Assembly: GCF_003231305.1 (NCBI RefSeq)
Contig: NZ_QKVM01000012.1
Coordinates: forward strand, 53,337-117,336
DNA length: 64,000 nucleotides
Direction of reading: 5' to 3'
Source of the DNA: Pseudomonas sichuanensis
Lineage (GTDB): Bacteria; Pseudomonadota; Gammaproteobacteria; Pseudomonadales; Pseudomonadaceae
Below the pieces are notes generated by a model that was not told the origin of the DNA, ran no database searches, and worked only from the letters and a program-made list of their open reading frames with translations. A program made the translations under genes and the position numbers. Below are positions 48,211-59,363 of the stretch, one piece after another. Every line of letters begins with the position of its first letter. The first letter of the stretch is position 1.

Positions 48211-50628
48211 TTGAAGAAATCCACCGCAACTCCAGCCCCCTTGCCTGTGCCCCTGTGGCGGCAACAGCTGCATTACCGCCTCAAGGAAGGTGCGTTGATC
48301 GCCGTCGGTGCCCTGTGCCTGTACCTGTGGATGGCGCTGCTCACCTACGACACTTCCGACCCTGGCTTCAGCCACACCAGCAACGCCGACCAGGTGGTGA
48401 ACGCCGCTGGCCGTGCCGGTGCCTACTTCGCCGACATCCTGTTCATGGTGCTCGGCTACTTCGCCTACATTTTCCCGCTGCTGCTGGCGATCAAGACCTG
48501 GCAGATCTTCCGCGAACGCCACCAGCCCTGGCAGTGGAGCGGTTGGCTGTTTTCCTGGCGGCTGATCGGCCTGGTGTTCCTGGTGCTGTCGGGCGCGGCG
48601 CTGGCGCATATCCATTTCCACCCCTCGGAGAGCCTGCCGTTCTCCGCCGGCGGGGCCCTGGGCGAGAGCCTTGGGGATCTGGCGCGCAACCTGCTCAACG
48701 TGCAGGGCAGCACGCTGATGTTCATTGCGCTGTTCCTGTTCGGCCTGACCGTGTTCACCGACCTGTCGTGGTTCAAGGTGATGGACGTCACCGGCAAGAT
48801 CACCCTCGACCTGTTCGAGCTGGTGCAAGGTGCCGCCAACCGCTGGTGGGAGGCGCGCAACGAGCGCAAGCGCCTGGTGGCGCAGCTGCGTGAAGTGGAC
48901 GAGCAGGTCGATGACGTGGTCGCCCCGGTGGTGCCGGACAAACGCGAGCAGATCAAGGCCCGTGAGCGCATCATCGAGCGCGACGATGCTCTGACCAAGC
49001 ATGTGGCCCAGCGCGAACAGCAGCCGGCCCCGGTGATCAACATGCCGCCACCGCAGGTCAAGGCGCCCGAGCCGAGCAAGCGAGTGATGAAGGAGAAGCA
49101 GGCGCCGCTGTTCGTCGACAGCGCCGTGGAAGGCACGCTGCCTCCCATCTCCATCCTCGATCCGGCCGAGCAGAAGAAGATCGAGTACTCGCCGGAGTCC
49201 CTGGCTGGCGTCGGCCACCTGCTGGAAATCAAACTGAAAGAGTTCGGCGTCGAAGTCTCTGTCGATTCGATCCACCCGGGCCCGGTGATCACCCGTTACG
49301 AAATCCAGCCCGCCGCGGGCGTGAAGGTCAGCCGCATCGCCAACCTGGCCAAGGACCTGGCGCGTTCGCTGGCCGTGACCAGCGTGCGGGTGGTCGAAGT
49401 GATCCCCGGCAAGACCACCGTGGGTATCGAGATCCCTAACGAGAACCGCCAGATGGTGCGCTTCTCCGAAGTGCTGTCGTCGCCGCAGTTCGACGAGAAC
49501 AAGTCGCCGGTCACCCTGGCCCTGGGCCACGATATCGGCGGCAAGCCGGTGATCACCGACCTGGCGAAGATGCCCCACCTGCTGGTGGCCGGTACCACCG
49601 GTTCCGGTAAGTCGGTGGGCGTGAACGCCATGATCCTGTCGATCCTGTTCAAGTCGGGCCCGGAAGACGCGCGGTTGATCATGATCGACCCGAAAATGCT
49701 CGAACTGTCGATCTACGAAGGCATCCCGCACCTGCTGTGCCCGGTGGTCACCGACATGAAGGACGCCGCCAACGCCCTGCGCTGGAGCGTTGCCGAAATG
49801 GAGCGGCGCTACAAGCTGATGGCGGCCATGGGGGTGCGTAACCTGGCCGGCTTCAACCGCAAGATCAAGGACGCGCAAGAGGCCGGCGAGGTCATCCACG
49901 ACCCGCTGTACCGTCGCGAGAGCATGGACGACGAGCCGCCGACGCTGAAGACCCTGCCGACCATCGTGGTGGTGGTCGACGAATTCGCCGACATGATGAT
50001 GATCGTCGGCAAGAAGGTCGAAGAACTGATCGCCCGTATCGCCCAGAAGGCCCGTGCCGCCGGTATCCACCTGATCCTGGCCACCCAGCGCCCGTCGGTG
50101 GACGTGATCACTGGCCTGATCAAGGCCAACATCCCGACCCGCATGGCGTTCCAGGTGTCGAGCAAGATCGATTCGCGCACCATCATCGACCAGGGTGGCG
50201 CCGAGCAGTTGCTGGGCCACGGTGACATGCTGTACATGCCGCCGGGCACCAGCCTGCCGATCCGTGTGCATGGCGCGTTCGTTTCCGACGACGAGGTGCA
50301 TCGCACGGTCGAGGCGTGGAAACTGCGCGGCGCGCCGGACTACAACGATGACATCCTCAATGGCGTCGAGGAGGCCGGCAGCGGCTTCGAAGGCGGTGGC
50401 GGTGGTGGCGACGGTGATGACCCGGAAGCCGACGCCCTCTACGACGAAGCCGTGCAGTTCGTGCTGGAAAGCCGCCGGGCATCGATTTCCGCGGTTCAGC
50501 GCAAGCTGAAGATCGGCTACAACCGCGCCGCGCGGATGATCGAGTCGATGGAGATGGCCGGTGTGGTCACCCCCATGAACAGCAACGGCTCGCGGGAAGT
50601 GATTGCCCCGGGCGGCCCGCGCGATTGA
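48211..50628 (+). CDS. ftsK: DNA translocase FtsK
   Basis: An 805-residue septal DNA pump. The N-terminal ~190 residues hold four membrane helices ([63 protein letters not shown]). A charged linker follows, then the motor with Walker [16 protein letters not shown] near residue 462 and Walker [14 protein letters not shown] near 590. The C-terminal gamma domain ([20 protein letters not shown]) reads KOPS and activates XerCD. The linker is short compared with E. coli. The start is TTG with AGGAA upstream. Confidence 0.97.
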   Translation: MKKSTATPAPLPVPLWRQQLHYRLKEGALIAVGALCLYLWMALLTYDTSDPGFSHTSNADQVVNAAGRAGAYFADILFMVLGYFAYIFPLLLAIKTWQIFRERHQPWQWSGWLFSWRLIGLVFLVLSGAALAHIHFHPSESLPFSAGGALGESLGDLARNLLNVQGSTLMFIALFLFGLTVFTDLSWFKVMDVTGKITLDLFELVQGAANRWWEARNERKRLVAQLREVDEQVDDVVAPVVPDKREQIKARERIIERDDALTKHVAQREQQPAPVINMPPPQVKAPEPSKRVMKEKQAPLFVDSAVEGTLPPISILDPAEQKKIEYSPESLAGVGHLLEIKLKEFGVEVSVDSIHPGPVITRYEIQPAAGVKVSRIANLAKDLARSLAVTSVRVVEVIPGKTTVGIEIPNENRQMVRFSEVLSSPQFDENKSPVTLALGHDIGGKPVITDLAKMPHLLVAGTTGSGKSVGVNAMILSILFKSGPEDARLIMIDPKMLELSIYEGIPHLLCPVVTDMKDAANALRWSVAEMERRYKLMAAMGVRNLAGFNRKIKDAQEAGEVIHDPLYRRESMDDEPPTLKTLPTIVVVVDEFADMMMIVGKKVEELIARIAQKARAAGIHLILATQRPSVDVITGLIKANIPTRMAFQVSSKIDSRTIIDQGGAEQLLGHGDMLYMPPGTSLPIRVHGAFVSDDEVHRTVEAWKLRGAPDYNDDILNGVEEAGSGFEGGGGGGDGDDPEADALYDEAVQFVLESRRASISAVQRKLKIGYNRAARMIESMEMAGVVTPMNSNGSREVIAPGGPRD

Positions 50629-50687
50629 AGATCTCCCTGCCGGGCACACGAGGTGCCCGGCCCACCCACTGTTCTACGAGGATTTCC

Positions 50688-51311
50688 ATGCGCGCGATTC
50701 GCATGCTGTTGGTTTCTGCCCTGGCTGCGGGCACTCTGTCGGCCCATGCCGGCGAGCAGGATGTGCAGCGCCTGACCCAGTTGCTGGAAAAGTCGCAGAC
50801 CATTGAAGCCAACTTTTCCCAGCTGACCCTTGCCGCCGATGGTGCCAACCTGCAGGAAACCTCCGGCAAGATGACCGTCAAGCGCCCGGGCCTGTTCTAC
50901 TGGCACACCAATGCACCGCAGGAGCAGGTGGTGGTGTCCGACGGCAAGAACGTCACCCTGTGGGACCCGGACCTGGAGCAGGCCACCATCAAGAAGCTCG
51001 ACGTGCGTCTGAACCAGACCCCGGCGCTGCTGCTGTCCGGTGACGTGTCGAAGATCAGCCAGAGCTTCGACATCACGTCCAAGGAGCAGGGCGAAGTCAT
51101 GGACTTCACCCTCAAGCCCAAGACCAAGGACACCTTGTTCGATTCGCTGCGCGTGTCGTTCCGCAAGGGCCTGATCAACGACATGCAACTGATCGACAGT
51201 GTCGGCCAGCGCACCAATATCCTGTTCAATGGCGTCAAGGCCAACCAGGCGGTGCCGGACAGCACCTTCAAGTTCGACATCCCCAAAGGCGCGGACGTCA
51301 TCAAGGAGTAA
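50688..51311 (+). CDS. lolA: outer-membrane lipoprotein carrier LolA
   Basis: A 207-residue periplasmic chaperone that carries lipoproteins from LolCDE to LolB. It has a signal peptide ([18 protein letters not shown]) and the LolA core ([36 protein letters not shown]). The ATG at 50688 follows GAGGA. It lies 59 bp after ftsK; a GCCGGGCAC/GTGCCCGGC hairpin in that gap (50640-50661) lacks a T-tract and may only attenuate or protect the transcript. Confidence 0.96.
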   Translation: MRAIRMLLVSALAAGTLSAHAGEQDVQRLTQLLEKSQTIEANFSQLTLAADGANLQETSGKMTVKRPGLFYWHTNAPQEQVVVSDGKNVTLWDPDLEQATIKKLDVRLNQTPALLLSGDVSKISQSFDITSKEQGEVMDFTLKPKTKDTLFDSLRVSFRKGLINDMQLIDSVGQRTNILFNGVKANQAVPDSTFKFDIPKGADVIKE

Positions 51312-51323
51312 GCGGAGCCCGTG

Positions 51324-52649
51324 ATGGACCTGTTTCGAAGCGAACCCGTCGCCCAGCCCCTGGCCGCCCGGCTGCGCCCGTCCAACCTGGACGAGTACGT
51401 TGGCCAGGAGCATCTGCTGGCGCGCGGCAAGCCGTTGCGCGAGGCGCTGGAGCAGGGTGCGCTGCATTCGATGATCTTCTGGGGGCCGCCTGGGGTGGGC
51501 AAGACCACCCTGGCGCGGCTGCTGGCGCAGTTCTGCGATGCGCACTTCGAAACGGTCTCGGCGGTGCTGGCCGGGGTGAAGGAGATTCGTCAGGCGGTCG
51601 AGGTGGCCAAGCAGCAGGCTGGCCAGTACGGCCGGCGCACCATCCTGTTCGTCGACGAGGTGCACCGCTTCAACAAGTCGCAACAGGACGCTTTCCTGCC
51701 CTATGTGGAGGACGGCACGCTGATCTTCATCGGCGCCACCACCGAGAACCCCTCGTTCGAGCTGAACAACGCCTTGTTGTCGCGGGCGCGGGTGTATGTG
51801 CTCAAGAGCCTGGACGAAGCGGCGCTGCGCAAGCTGGTCGACCGTGCGCTGAGCGAGGAGCGCGGCCTGGGCAAGCGCAACCTGCGGGTAGGCGACGAAG
51901 CCTTCAAGATGCTCATGGCCGCCGCCGATGGCGATGGCCGGCGCATGCTCAACTTCCTCGAGAACGCCTCGGACCTGGCCGACGACGGCGGCGAAATTGG
52001 CGTCGAACTGCTGCAAAGCCTGCTCGGCGACAGCCGTCGACGTTTCGACAAGGGCGGCGAGGCGTTCTACGACCAGATCTCGGCACTGCACAAGTCCGTG
52101 CGTGGTTCCAACCCCGATGGCGCGCTGTACTGGTACGCGCGCATGCTCGACGGCGGCTGCGACCCGCTGTACATCGCCCGGCGCGTGGTGCGCATGGCCA
52201 GTGAAGACATCGGCAACGCCGATCCGCGCGCCCTGAGCCTGTGCCTGGCGGCCTGGGATGTGCAAGAGCGCCTGGGCAGCCCGGAAGGCGAGCTGGCGGT
52301 GGCTCAGGCCATCACCTACATCGCCTGCGCGCCGAAAAGCAATGCGGTGTACATGGGCTTCAAGGCAGCCATGCGCGAAGCGGCCGAGCACGGTTCGCTG
52401 GAGGTGCCGCTGCACCTGCGCAATGCCCCGACCAAGCTGATGAAGCAGCTTGGCTACGGCGAGGAATACCGCTACGCCCACGACGAGCCGGATGCCTATG
52501 CCGCCGGTGAGGACTATTTCCCCGAACAACTGGAACCGCGTCAGTACTACCAGCCGGTACCGCGTGGGCTGGAGCTGAAGATCGGCGAAAAGCTGCGTCA
52601 CCTGGCCGAGCTCGACCGCACCAGCCCCCGCCAACGGAGAAAACCGTGA
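51324..52649 (+). CDS. rarA: replication-associated recombination protein A
   Basis: A 441-residue AAA+ ATPase (MgsA/WRNIP1 family) acting at stalled replication forks. Walker A is GPPGVGKTT near residue 54 and Walker B is [11 protein letters not shown]. The tetramerisation C-domain is present ([20 protein letters not shown]). The ATG at 51324 directly follows an in-frame GTG that is the alternative start. It overlaps crcB by 4 bp. Confidence 0.95.
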   Translation: MDLFRSEPVAQPLAARLRPSNLDEYVGQEHLLARGKPLREALEQGALHSMIFWGPPGVGKTTLARLLAQFCDAHFETVSAVLAGVKEIRQAVEVAKQQAGQYGRRTILFVDEVHRFNKSQQDAFLPYVEDGTLIFIGATTENPSFELNNALLSRARVYVLKSLDEAALRKLVDRALSEERGLGKRNLRVGDEAFKMLMAAADGDGRRMLNFLENASDLADDGGEIGVELLQSLLGDSRRRFDKGGEAFYDQISALHKSVRGSNPDGALYWYARMLDGGCDPLYIARRVVRMASEDIGNADPRALSLCLAAWDVQERLGSPEGELAVAQAITYIACAPKSNAVYMGFKAAMREAAEHGSLEVPLHLRNAPTKLMKQLGYGEEYRYAHDEPDAYAAGEDYFPEQLEPRQYYQPVPRGLELKIGEKLRHLAELDRTSPRQRRKP

Positions 52650-53020
52650 TCGCACTCATCGCCGCCGTCAGTGCCGGCGGCATCGCCGGCACCTTGCTGC
52701 GTTTTGCCACCTCCAACTGGGTCGCTGCCAACTGGCCGAAGCATTTCTATCTCGGTACGCTGGCGGTCAACCTGGTGGGCTGCCTGCTGATCGGCCTGCT
52801 GTACGGCCTGTTCCTGCACAAACCCATGGTGCCGGTAGAGTTGCGCGCTGGGTTGATTGTCGGTTTTCTCGGTGGCCTGACCACCTTTTCTTCCTTTTCC
52901 CTGGATACCGTGCGCCTGCTCGAAAGCGGGCAGGTTCCGCTGGCCTTGGGCTATACCGGTATTAGCGTGGTGGGCGGGCTGCTTGCGACCTGGGCCGGCC
53001 TCACCCTTACCCGATTCTGA
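52646..53020 (+). CDS. crcB: fluoride exporter CrcB/Fluc
   Basis: A 124-residue four-helix membrane protein forming dual-topology fluoride channels. Family motifs are [28 protein letters not shown] and [15 protein letters not shown], the last carrying the pore phenylalanines. It starts with GTG inside the rarA stop (GTGA). No fluoride riboswitch is seen upstream, as expected for an internal operon gene. Confidence 0.95.
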   Translation: MIALIAAVSAGGIAGTLLRFATSNWVAANWPKHFYLGTLAVNLVGCLLIGLLYGLFLHKPMVPVELRAGLIVGFLGGLTTFSSFSLDTVRLLESGQVPLALGYTGISVVGGLLATWAGLTLTRF

Positions 53021-53038
53021 ACCAACACCTACCTATAA

Positions 53039-54331
<1,293 letters not shown>

Positions 54332-54332
54332 G

Positions 54333-55724
54333 ATGGATTACCTGCCGCTGTTCCATAAGCTGCAGGGCGGCCTTGTACTGGTCGTCGGCGGTGGCGAGAT
54401 CGCCCTGCGCAAGGCGCGCCTGCTGGCCGATGCCGGTGCCGCGCTGCGGGTGGTGGCGCCGGACGTAGACGGCCAGCTCGCCGCACTGGCCCGTGAGGGC
54501 GGTGGCGAGGTGCTGGTGCGCGGCTATCAGCCGTCGGACCTGGACGGCTGCCGTCTGGTGATCGCGGCCACCGATGACCCTGGGCTCAATGCCCAGGTCT
54601 CGGCGGACGCGCAGGCGCGCAGCCTGCCGGTCAATGTGGTGGACGCGCCGGCCTTGTGCACGGTGATCTTCCCCGCCATCGTCGACCGCTCACCCTTGGT
54701 GGTGGCGGTCTCCAGCGGTGGCGACGCGCCGGTGCTGGCGCGGTTGATTCGCGCCAAGCTCGAGGCCTGGATCCCGTCCGCCTATGGCGAGCTGGCGGGC
54801 CTGGCCGCGCGTTTCCGGCACAAGGTCAAGGCCTTGTACCCTGATGTCAACCAGCGCCGCGGCTTTTGGGAGAACGTGTTCCAGGGGCCGATCGCCGAGC
54901 GCCAGCTGGCCGGGCAGGGTGCCGAGGCCGAACGCCTGTTGCAGGCCATGGTCGACGGCGCACCGGTGCAGCAGGGGGGCGAGGTGTATCTGGTCGGTGC
55001 CGGCCCGGGCGACCCGGACCTGCTGACCTTCCGTGCCCTGCGCCTGATGCAGCAGGCCGACGTGGTGCTGTACGACCGGCTGGTGGCTCCGGCCATCATC
55101 GAGATGTGCCGGCGCGATGCCGAGCGTATCTATGTCGGCAAGCGCCGCGCCGACCACAGTGTGCCCCAGGACCAGATCAACCGCCTGTTGGTCGACCTGG
55201 CCCGGCAAGGCAAACGCGTGCTGCGGCTCAAGGGCGGTGATCCGTTCATCTTCGGCCGGGGTGGCGAAGAGATCGAGGAGCTGGCCGAGCAGGGCATCCC
55301 GTTCCAGGTGGTGCCTGGCATCACCGCAGCCAGCGGTTGTTCCGCCTACGGCGGTATTCCGCTGACCCACCGCGACTATGCCCAGTCGGTGCGCTTCGTG
55401 ACCGGCCACCTGAAGGATGGCACCAGCAACCTGCCCTGGCACGACCTGGTGGCGCCTGCGCAAACCCTGGTGTTCTACATGGGGCTGGTGGGGTTGCCGA
55501 CCATCTGTGCCGAGTTGATTCGCCATGGCCGTGCGGCCAGTACGCCGGCCGCGCTGGTGCAGCAGGGGACCACACGCAATCAGCGGGTGTTCACCGGTAC
55601 CTTGGCTGACTTGCCTGAACTGGTGGCCCGGCATGAAGTGCACGCGCCGACCCTGGTGATTGTCGGGGAAGTGGTGCAGTTGCGTGAGAAGCTGGCGTGG
55701 TTCGAAGGTTCGCAAGACGCCTGA
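54333..55724 (+). CDS. cysG: siroheme synthase, trifunctional
   Basis: A 463-residue fusion. Residues 1-~205 are the precorrin-2 dehydrogenase/ferrochelatase part ([20 protein letters not shown]). Residues ~215-460 are the uroporphyrinogen III methyltransferase ([34 protein letters not shown]). It makes siroheme for sulfite and nitrite reductases. The ATG is one base after the serS stop, so they are coupled. A REP pair follows. Confidence 0.96.
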   Translation: MDYLPLFHKLQGGLVLVVGGGEIALRKARLLADAGAALRVVAPDVDGQLAALAREGGGEVLVRGYQPSDLDGCRLVIAATDDPGLNAQVSADAQARSLPVNVVDAPALCTVIFPAIVDRSPLVVAVSSGGDAPVLARLIRAKLEAWIPSAYGELAGLAARFRHKVKALYPDVNQRRGFWENVFQGPIAERQLAGQGAEAERLLQAMVDGAPVQQGGEVYLVGAGPGDPDLLTFRALRLMQQADVVLYDRLVAPAIIEMCRRDAERIYVGKRRADHSVPQDQINRLLVDLARQGKRVLRLKGGDPFIFGRGGEEIEELAEQGIPFQVVPGITAASGCSAYGGIPLTHRDYAQSVRFVTGHLKDGTSNLPWHDLVAPAQTLVFYMGLVGLPTICAELIRHGRAASTPAALVQQGTTRNQRVFTGTLADLPELVARHEVHAPTLVIVGEVVQLREKLAWFEGSQDA

Positions 55725-55740
55725 GTACTCTGTAGCACCT

Positions 55741-55830
55741 CGTGGGAGCGGGCTTGCCCCGCGATGGCGACAGCAGCGGCAACATTGCTCTCTGCGCTGA
55801 CGCTATCGCGGGGCAAGCCCGCTCCCACGT
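55741..55830. repeat. REP inverted pair after cysG
   Basis: CGTGGGAGCGGGCTTGCCCC and GGGGCAAGCCCGCTCCCACG face outward around a ~45-bp centre, between convergent genes. Confidence 0.88.
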
Positions 55831-55837
55831 GGGGTCT

Positions 55838-56800
55838 TCATTTACTCTGCCAGATGCCTTTGCTCGGCAACCGGTCCCGGTCATGGGGCTGGTTGAAATC
55901 CTGCAATGGCCCCTTGGGCACTATCCCGTTCGGGTTGATGGTCTTGTGGCTCATGTAGTAGTGCTTCTGGATATGCTCCATGTTCACCGTGCCCGCCACC
56001 CCTGGCCACTGGTACAGCTCGCGCAGCCAGTTGGACAGGTTCGGGTAGTCGCTCAGGCGGCGCAGGTTGCACTTGAAATGGCCGTGGTACACCGCATCGA
56101 AACGCACCAGCGTGGTGAACAGGCGCACGTCGGCTTCGGTCAGGTATTCGCCGGCCAGGTAGCGCTGGCGAGCCAGTAGCCCTTCCAGATGGTCCAGCTC
56201 ATTGAACACCTCATCGAACGCCGTTTCGTAGGCCTCCTGTGTGGTGGCGAAGCCTGCGCGGTAGACGCCGTTGTTCACTGCCGGGTAAATGCGCTCGTTG
56301 AGTGCATCGACAGTGCTGCGCAGCGGCGCTGGGTAGAGGTCCAGGGTATTGCCGGTCAGCTCGTCGAAGGCCGAGTTGAACAGGCGGATGATCTCGGCCG
56401 ACTCATTGTTGACGATGCGCTTTTCCTGCTTGTCCCACAGCACAGGCACCGTCACGCGACCGGTGTAATGCGGGTCGTCCTGGGTGTAACGCTGGTGCAG
56501 GTACTGCAGGGCATCAAGGTGGTCGCCGCTGGAGCCTTCCTGCTGGTCAAAGGTCCAGCCATGCTCGCCCATCAGCCAACTGACCACCGACACGTCGATC
56601 AGCGGCTCCAGGCCTTTGATGGCGCGCACGATCAGGGTGCGGTGGGCCCAGGGGCAGGCGAGCGACACATACAGGTGGTAGCGGCCGGCTTCGGGAGCGG
56701 GCAGCGGGTTGCGTCGTTGCGAATTCTCGCGCTGGAAGGCGCCGTCCTTGCTGGTCTGGTACCACTGGTCATGCCAGCGGCCATCGATCAAAAGGCCCAT
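55838..56800 (-). CDS. glutathionyl-hydroquinone reductase (YqjG type)
   Basis: A 320-residue Xi-class GST. The catalytic cysteine is C49 in SLACPWAHRTLIVRAIKGLE. The C-terminal helical domain has the diagnostic YPAVNNGVYRAGFATTQEAY. It reduces glutathionyl-hydroquinones with glutathione in the cytosol. GAGGAG precedes the ATG. Single gene. Confidence 0.94.
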   Translation of the reverse strand: MGLLIDGRWHDQWYQTSKDGAFQRENSQRRNPLPAPEAGRYHLYVSLACPWAHRTLIVRAIKGLEPLIDVSVVSWLMGEHGWTFDQQEGSSGDHLDALQYLHQRYTQDDPHYTGRVTVPVLWDKQEKRIVNNESAEIIRLFNSAFDELTGNTLDLYPAPLRSTVDALNERIYPAVNNGVYRAGFATTQEAYETAFDEVFNELDHLEGLLARQRYLAGEYLTEADVRLFTTLVRFDAVYHGHFKCNLRRLSDYPNLSNWLRELYQWPGVAGTVNMEHIQKHYYMSHKTINPNGIVPKGPLQDFNQPHDRDRLPSKGIWQSK

Positions 56801-56896
56801 GCTGGAGCTCCTCGGAACAAAGTGTTTGTCGTTGGAGCTCAGTCTAGAGCAATGCGTTCGAACGAATAGCGCAAAGAGTGCGGCTAACAGATCAGT

Positions 56897-57898
56897 TTAT
56901 TTGATGTTTGCGCGGGCGGCCCAGTAGGCGCGGGCGGTACTGAACGCCAGCTCGCGGTCTTGGCCCAGGCCACGCAGGGCCAGGGCCATGGTCGCGACCA
57001 CGGCCATTTCGCCGTAGCTGTCTTCGGCTTCGCCGCGCCACACGGCAAGCAGGTGCTCCGGTTGCAGGCTGGCGGGCTTCACGTGACGCTGGGCGCTCAG
57101 GGCAGGCCACTCCTCGTCCCAGGCATCGCCGGCCGAAGCGCCGTAGAGATGGCTGGTGACATCCGGGTTGATCTCGATCTCGCCACCGTCACCCTTGATC
57201 ACCAGTGCGTGGTCGCCCAGCAGTCGGCTGGCCTCGCGGTGCACGGCCTGGTAACCGGGGTGGAAGATGCTCTGCAGGCCGCAGCGCGCGGCGAGGGGGT
57301 TGAGCACCCGGGCCAGCGAGTGGATCGGTGAGCGCAGGCCGAGGGTATTGCGCAGGTCGATCATGCGCTGCAACTGCGGCGCCCAGTCCTGCAGCGGGAA
57401 GAAGGCCAGCTGGTAAGTGTCCAGCGTTTGCGCAACGCTTGCCCAGTCACGACACAGCGGGATGTCCAGCAGGCCGAGCAGTTGTTCGGTGTACAGGCGC
57501 CCGGCCGTGTGGGCGCCACCGCCGTGCATCAGGATGCGTACGCCATTGCCGGCCAGGCACTTGGTCGCCAGCAGGTACCAGGGCAGGTGGCGCTTCTTGC
57601 CGGCGTAGCTCGGCCAGTCCAGGTCGACGTTGATACGTGGCGCCTGCAGGTGGGCGCGCAACGCCTCGGTGAAGCCCGCCAGTTCCTCGGCGCTTTCCTC
57701 CTTGTGCCGCAGCAGCATCAGGAAGGCACCGAGCTGGGTGTCTTCGACCTTGCCCTCGAGCAGCAAGGTCATGGCTGCGCGGGCCTCCTCGCGGGTCAGG
57801 CCGCGGGCGCCGCGCTTGCCTTTGCCCAGGATGCGCACGAATTCGGCGAAGGGGTGTTCGGTCGGTGTTTCCAGAGTGAGCGGGCGAGGTGCGTTCAT
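56897..57898 (-). CDS. ybiB: YbiB/TrpD2-family protein
   Basis: A 333-residue member of the anthranilate phosphoribosyltransferase fold family (FAEFVRILGKGKRGARGLTR at the N-terminus). Classic TrpD phosphate-binding residues are altered (MHGGGAHTAGRLYTE). TrpD2/YbiB of E. coli binds nucleic acid rather than making tryptophan and is SOS-linked there. Here it overlaps tusE by 4 bp, making it the last gene of the tus operon, a link with tRNA modification worth noting. Confidence 0.88.
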   Translation of the reverse strand: MNAPRPLTLETPTEHPFAEFVRILGKGKRGARGLTREEARAAMTLLLEGKVEDTQLGAFLMLLRHKEESAEELAGFTEALRAHLQAPRINVDLDWPSYAGKKRHLPWYLLATKCLAGNGVRILMHGGGAHTAGRLYTEQLLGLLDIPLCRDWASVAQTLDTYQLAFFPLQDWAPQLQRMIDLRNTLGLRSPIHSLARVLNPLAARCGLQSIFHPGYQAVHREASRLLGDHALVIKGDGGEIEINPDVTSHLYGASAGDAWDEEWPALSAQRHVKPASLQPEHLLAVWRGEAEDSYGEMAVVATMALALRGLGQDRELAFSTARAYWAARANIK

Positions 57899-58230
57899 AT
57901 GCAGTTGGTCGGCTTGGGCAGGCCCGCCAGCTTGGCGGCGAGTTTGGCGGGGGTGCCATTGAACAGGCGATTGAGGTGCGGGCTGTTGCCCTTCTCCGTG
58001 CCCAGTTTGAGCGCGGTGTACTTGATCAGCGGGCGGGTGGCTGGCGACAGCTGGTACTCGGCGTAGAACTGGCGCAACAGCTCGAGGATTTCCCAGTGGT
58101 CGGTGGTCAGGGCGATGGCTTCACGGGCAGCCAGTGATTCGGCGACCTCGTGGGACCAGTCCTGCAGGTCGACCAGAAAGCCGTCTTTGTCCAAGGCGAT
58201 GGCGCGATCGCCGACAGTCAGGGTGCTCAT
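57895..58230 (-). CDS. tusE: sulfur relay protein TusE/DsrC
   Basis: A 111-residue DsrC-family protein. The persulfide-carrying cysteine is the penultimate residue C110 in LPKPTNCI, as in TusE. It accepts sulfur from TusBCD and donates it to MnmA for 2-thiouridine. ATGA overlaps on both sides (tusB upstream, ybiB downstream) show tight coupling. Confidence 0.95.
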   Translation of the reverse strand: MSTLTVGDRAIALDKDGFLVDLQDWSHEVAESLAAREAIALTTDHWEILELLRQFYAEYQLSPATRPLIKYTALKLGTEKGNSPHLNRLFNGTPAKLAAKLAGLPKPTNCI

Positions 58231-58523
58231 AGCCAGCTGTTGACCTTGTCGTAGTGCAGGGTGAGTTCGACGAAGGCCGGGTAGTCCACGGCCTTGGCCA
58301 GTGGGCTGGCGAGGGCGCGGGCTTGCAGGTCTTCGTCGAGGGCGTACAGGCGCTCTTCGAGGTTGGCGGCTTGCAGGGCGCGCAGAGGCTCGCTACCGGC
58401 TCTGAGCGCATAGGTGGCGTCGCCACACAGCAAGATTGCGTCTTGTGGGCCGAGCAGGCGCAGGCAGCTGGCCAGGCGGTCGTCCGCGAAAGGCGAGTGG
58501 GCAATTACGTGCAGGGTCGTCAT
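58227..58523 (-). CDS. tusB: sulfur relay subunit TusB
   Basis: A 98-residue DsrH-like subunit of the TusBCD hexamer. It begins MTTLHVIAHSPFADDRLASC; LLCGDATYALRAGSE is typical. Its start shares one base with the tusC stop (TGATG). Confidence 0.92.
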   Translation of the reverse strand: MTTLHVIAHSPFADDRLASCLRLLGPQDAILLCGDATYALRAGSEPLRALQAANLEERLYALDEDLQARALASPLAKAVDYPAFVELTLHYDKVNSWL

Positions 58524-58882
58524 CAGAGGGTTACCACCTGGTCGAAACGGGCGATGAGCGCGGCCAGTGCGGCATCGTCGAGGACCTCGACGGGCAAAGC
58601 CAGCGTGGTGCTGTCCAGGCCGCGGCGGGCCAGGCTATGCGCGCAGGCGAACAGCTCCTCGACGCCGAACATCGGCAAGGCCTGGAGGTTGGCGGCCAGG
58701 TTCTTCTGCTGCAGGGCGTCCGGGTGCTGATCTTGAGCCAGCTGGAACACCCCGTCGTCGAGGAACAGCATGCCCAACGGCAGGTCGAAGGCACCGCCGG
58801 CCAGGGCGATATCCAGGGCTTCACGGGCGGACGGGCCGCTCCACGGCGCCTGGCGGCTGATGATCAGAAGCGATTTGGCCAT
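58523..58882 (-). CDS. tusC: sulfur relay subunit TusC
   Basis: A 119-residue DsrF-like subunit (MAKSLLIISRQAPWSGPSAR, LPLGMLFLDDGVFQL). It stabilises the TusBCD complex. The ATG at 58882 is the family start and lies one base after the tusD stop. Confidence 0.93.
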   Translation of the reverse strand: MAKSLLIISRQAPWSGPSAREALDIALAGGAFDLPLGMLFLDDGVFQLAQDQHPDALQQKNLAANLQALPMFGVEELFACAHSLARRGLDSTTLALPVEVLDDAALAALIARFDQVVTL

Positions 58883-58883
58883 T

Positions 58884-59276
58884 TCAATCACCCCCAAAGC
58901 AGATCAGGCGGTCGGCCACCTGTGCGGCTTCGTGCAGTTGGCCCAGGCCGGACAGTTCCCAAGGTGCCGGCAGGTTCACGGCCGGGCGCTGGTAGCGGTT
59001 GGCCTCTTCTTCATTGAGCACGCCCCTGCGCAGGGCTGCGGCAATGCAGACCACGGCGTCGAGCTGGTGCTTGCTGATGAACGCGCGCCATTGATGGGCC
59101 ACGTCGAGTTCATCCTGCGGCGCGACGATATTGGCCGAGGCGCTGTGCACCCCGTCCTGGTAGAAGAACAGCCGAGCAATTTCATGCCCGCCGGCCAGTG
59201 CCGCCTCGGCGAAGCGCAGGGCGCGACGCGAGGAGGGCGCATGCGCCGGGGAAAAGACCGCAATGGCGAATTTCAT
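58884..59276 (-). CDS. tusD: sulfurtransferase subunit TusD
   Basis: A 130-residue DsrE-like subunit and the first gene of tusDCBE-ybiB. The active cysteine is C77 in LDAVVCIAAALRRGV, equivalent to Cys78 of E. coli TusD, which takes sulfur from TusA. The family start is the ATG at 59276. tusA is not in the window. Confidence 0.95.
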   Translation of the reverse strand: MKFAIAVFSPAHAPSSRRALRFAEAALAGGHEIARLFFYQDGVHSASANIVAPQDELDVAHQWRAFISKHQLDAVVCIAAALRRGVLNEEEANRYQRPAVNLPAPWELSGLGQLHEAAQVADRLICFGGD

Positions 59277-59312
59277 GGAAAACCCGTGTAAAGGAATGCG
59301 GCCATGATAAAG

Positions 59313-59342
59313 CAAAAAGCCCGCGCTGGTGGGCGCGGGCTC
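59313..59342 (-). terminator. terminator of the NCS2 permease gene
   Basis: AAAAAGCCCGCGC and GCGCGGGCT form the stem around TGGTGG; on the minus strand TTTTTGCTTT follows. Confidence 0.85.
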
Positions 59343-59363
59343 GGTCTGCAAGGCCGTGATCGG

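Noticed and set aside
48172..50649. 825-codon open frame antisense to ftsK
   Set aside because: Long antisense frames are expected at high G+C. The plus strand encodes FtsK with all motifs; the antisense product is a His/Gln/Arg-rich composition without a family.
50639..50662. Terminator between ftsK and lolA
   Set aside because: A good GC stem exists but no T-tract follows, so read-through into lolA is more likely.
56897..57898. Anthranilate phosphoribosyltransferase (TrpD)
   Set aside because: The fold matches, but substrate-binding glycine motifs differ and the context is tus, not trp; YbiB/TrpD2 fits better.
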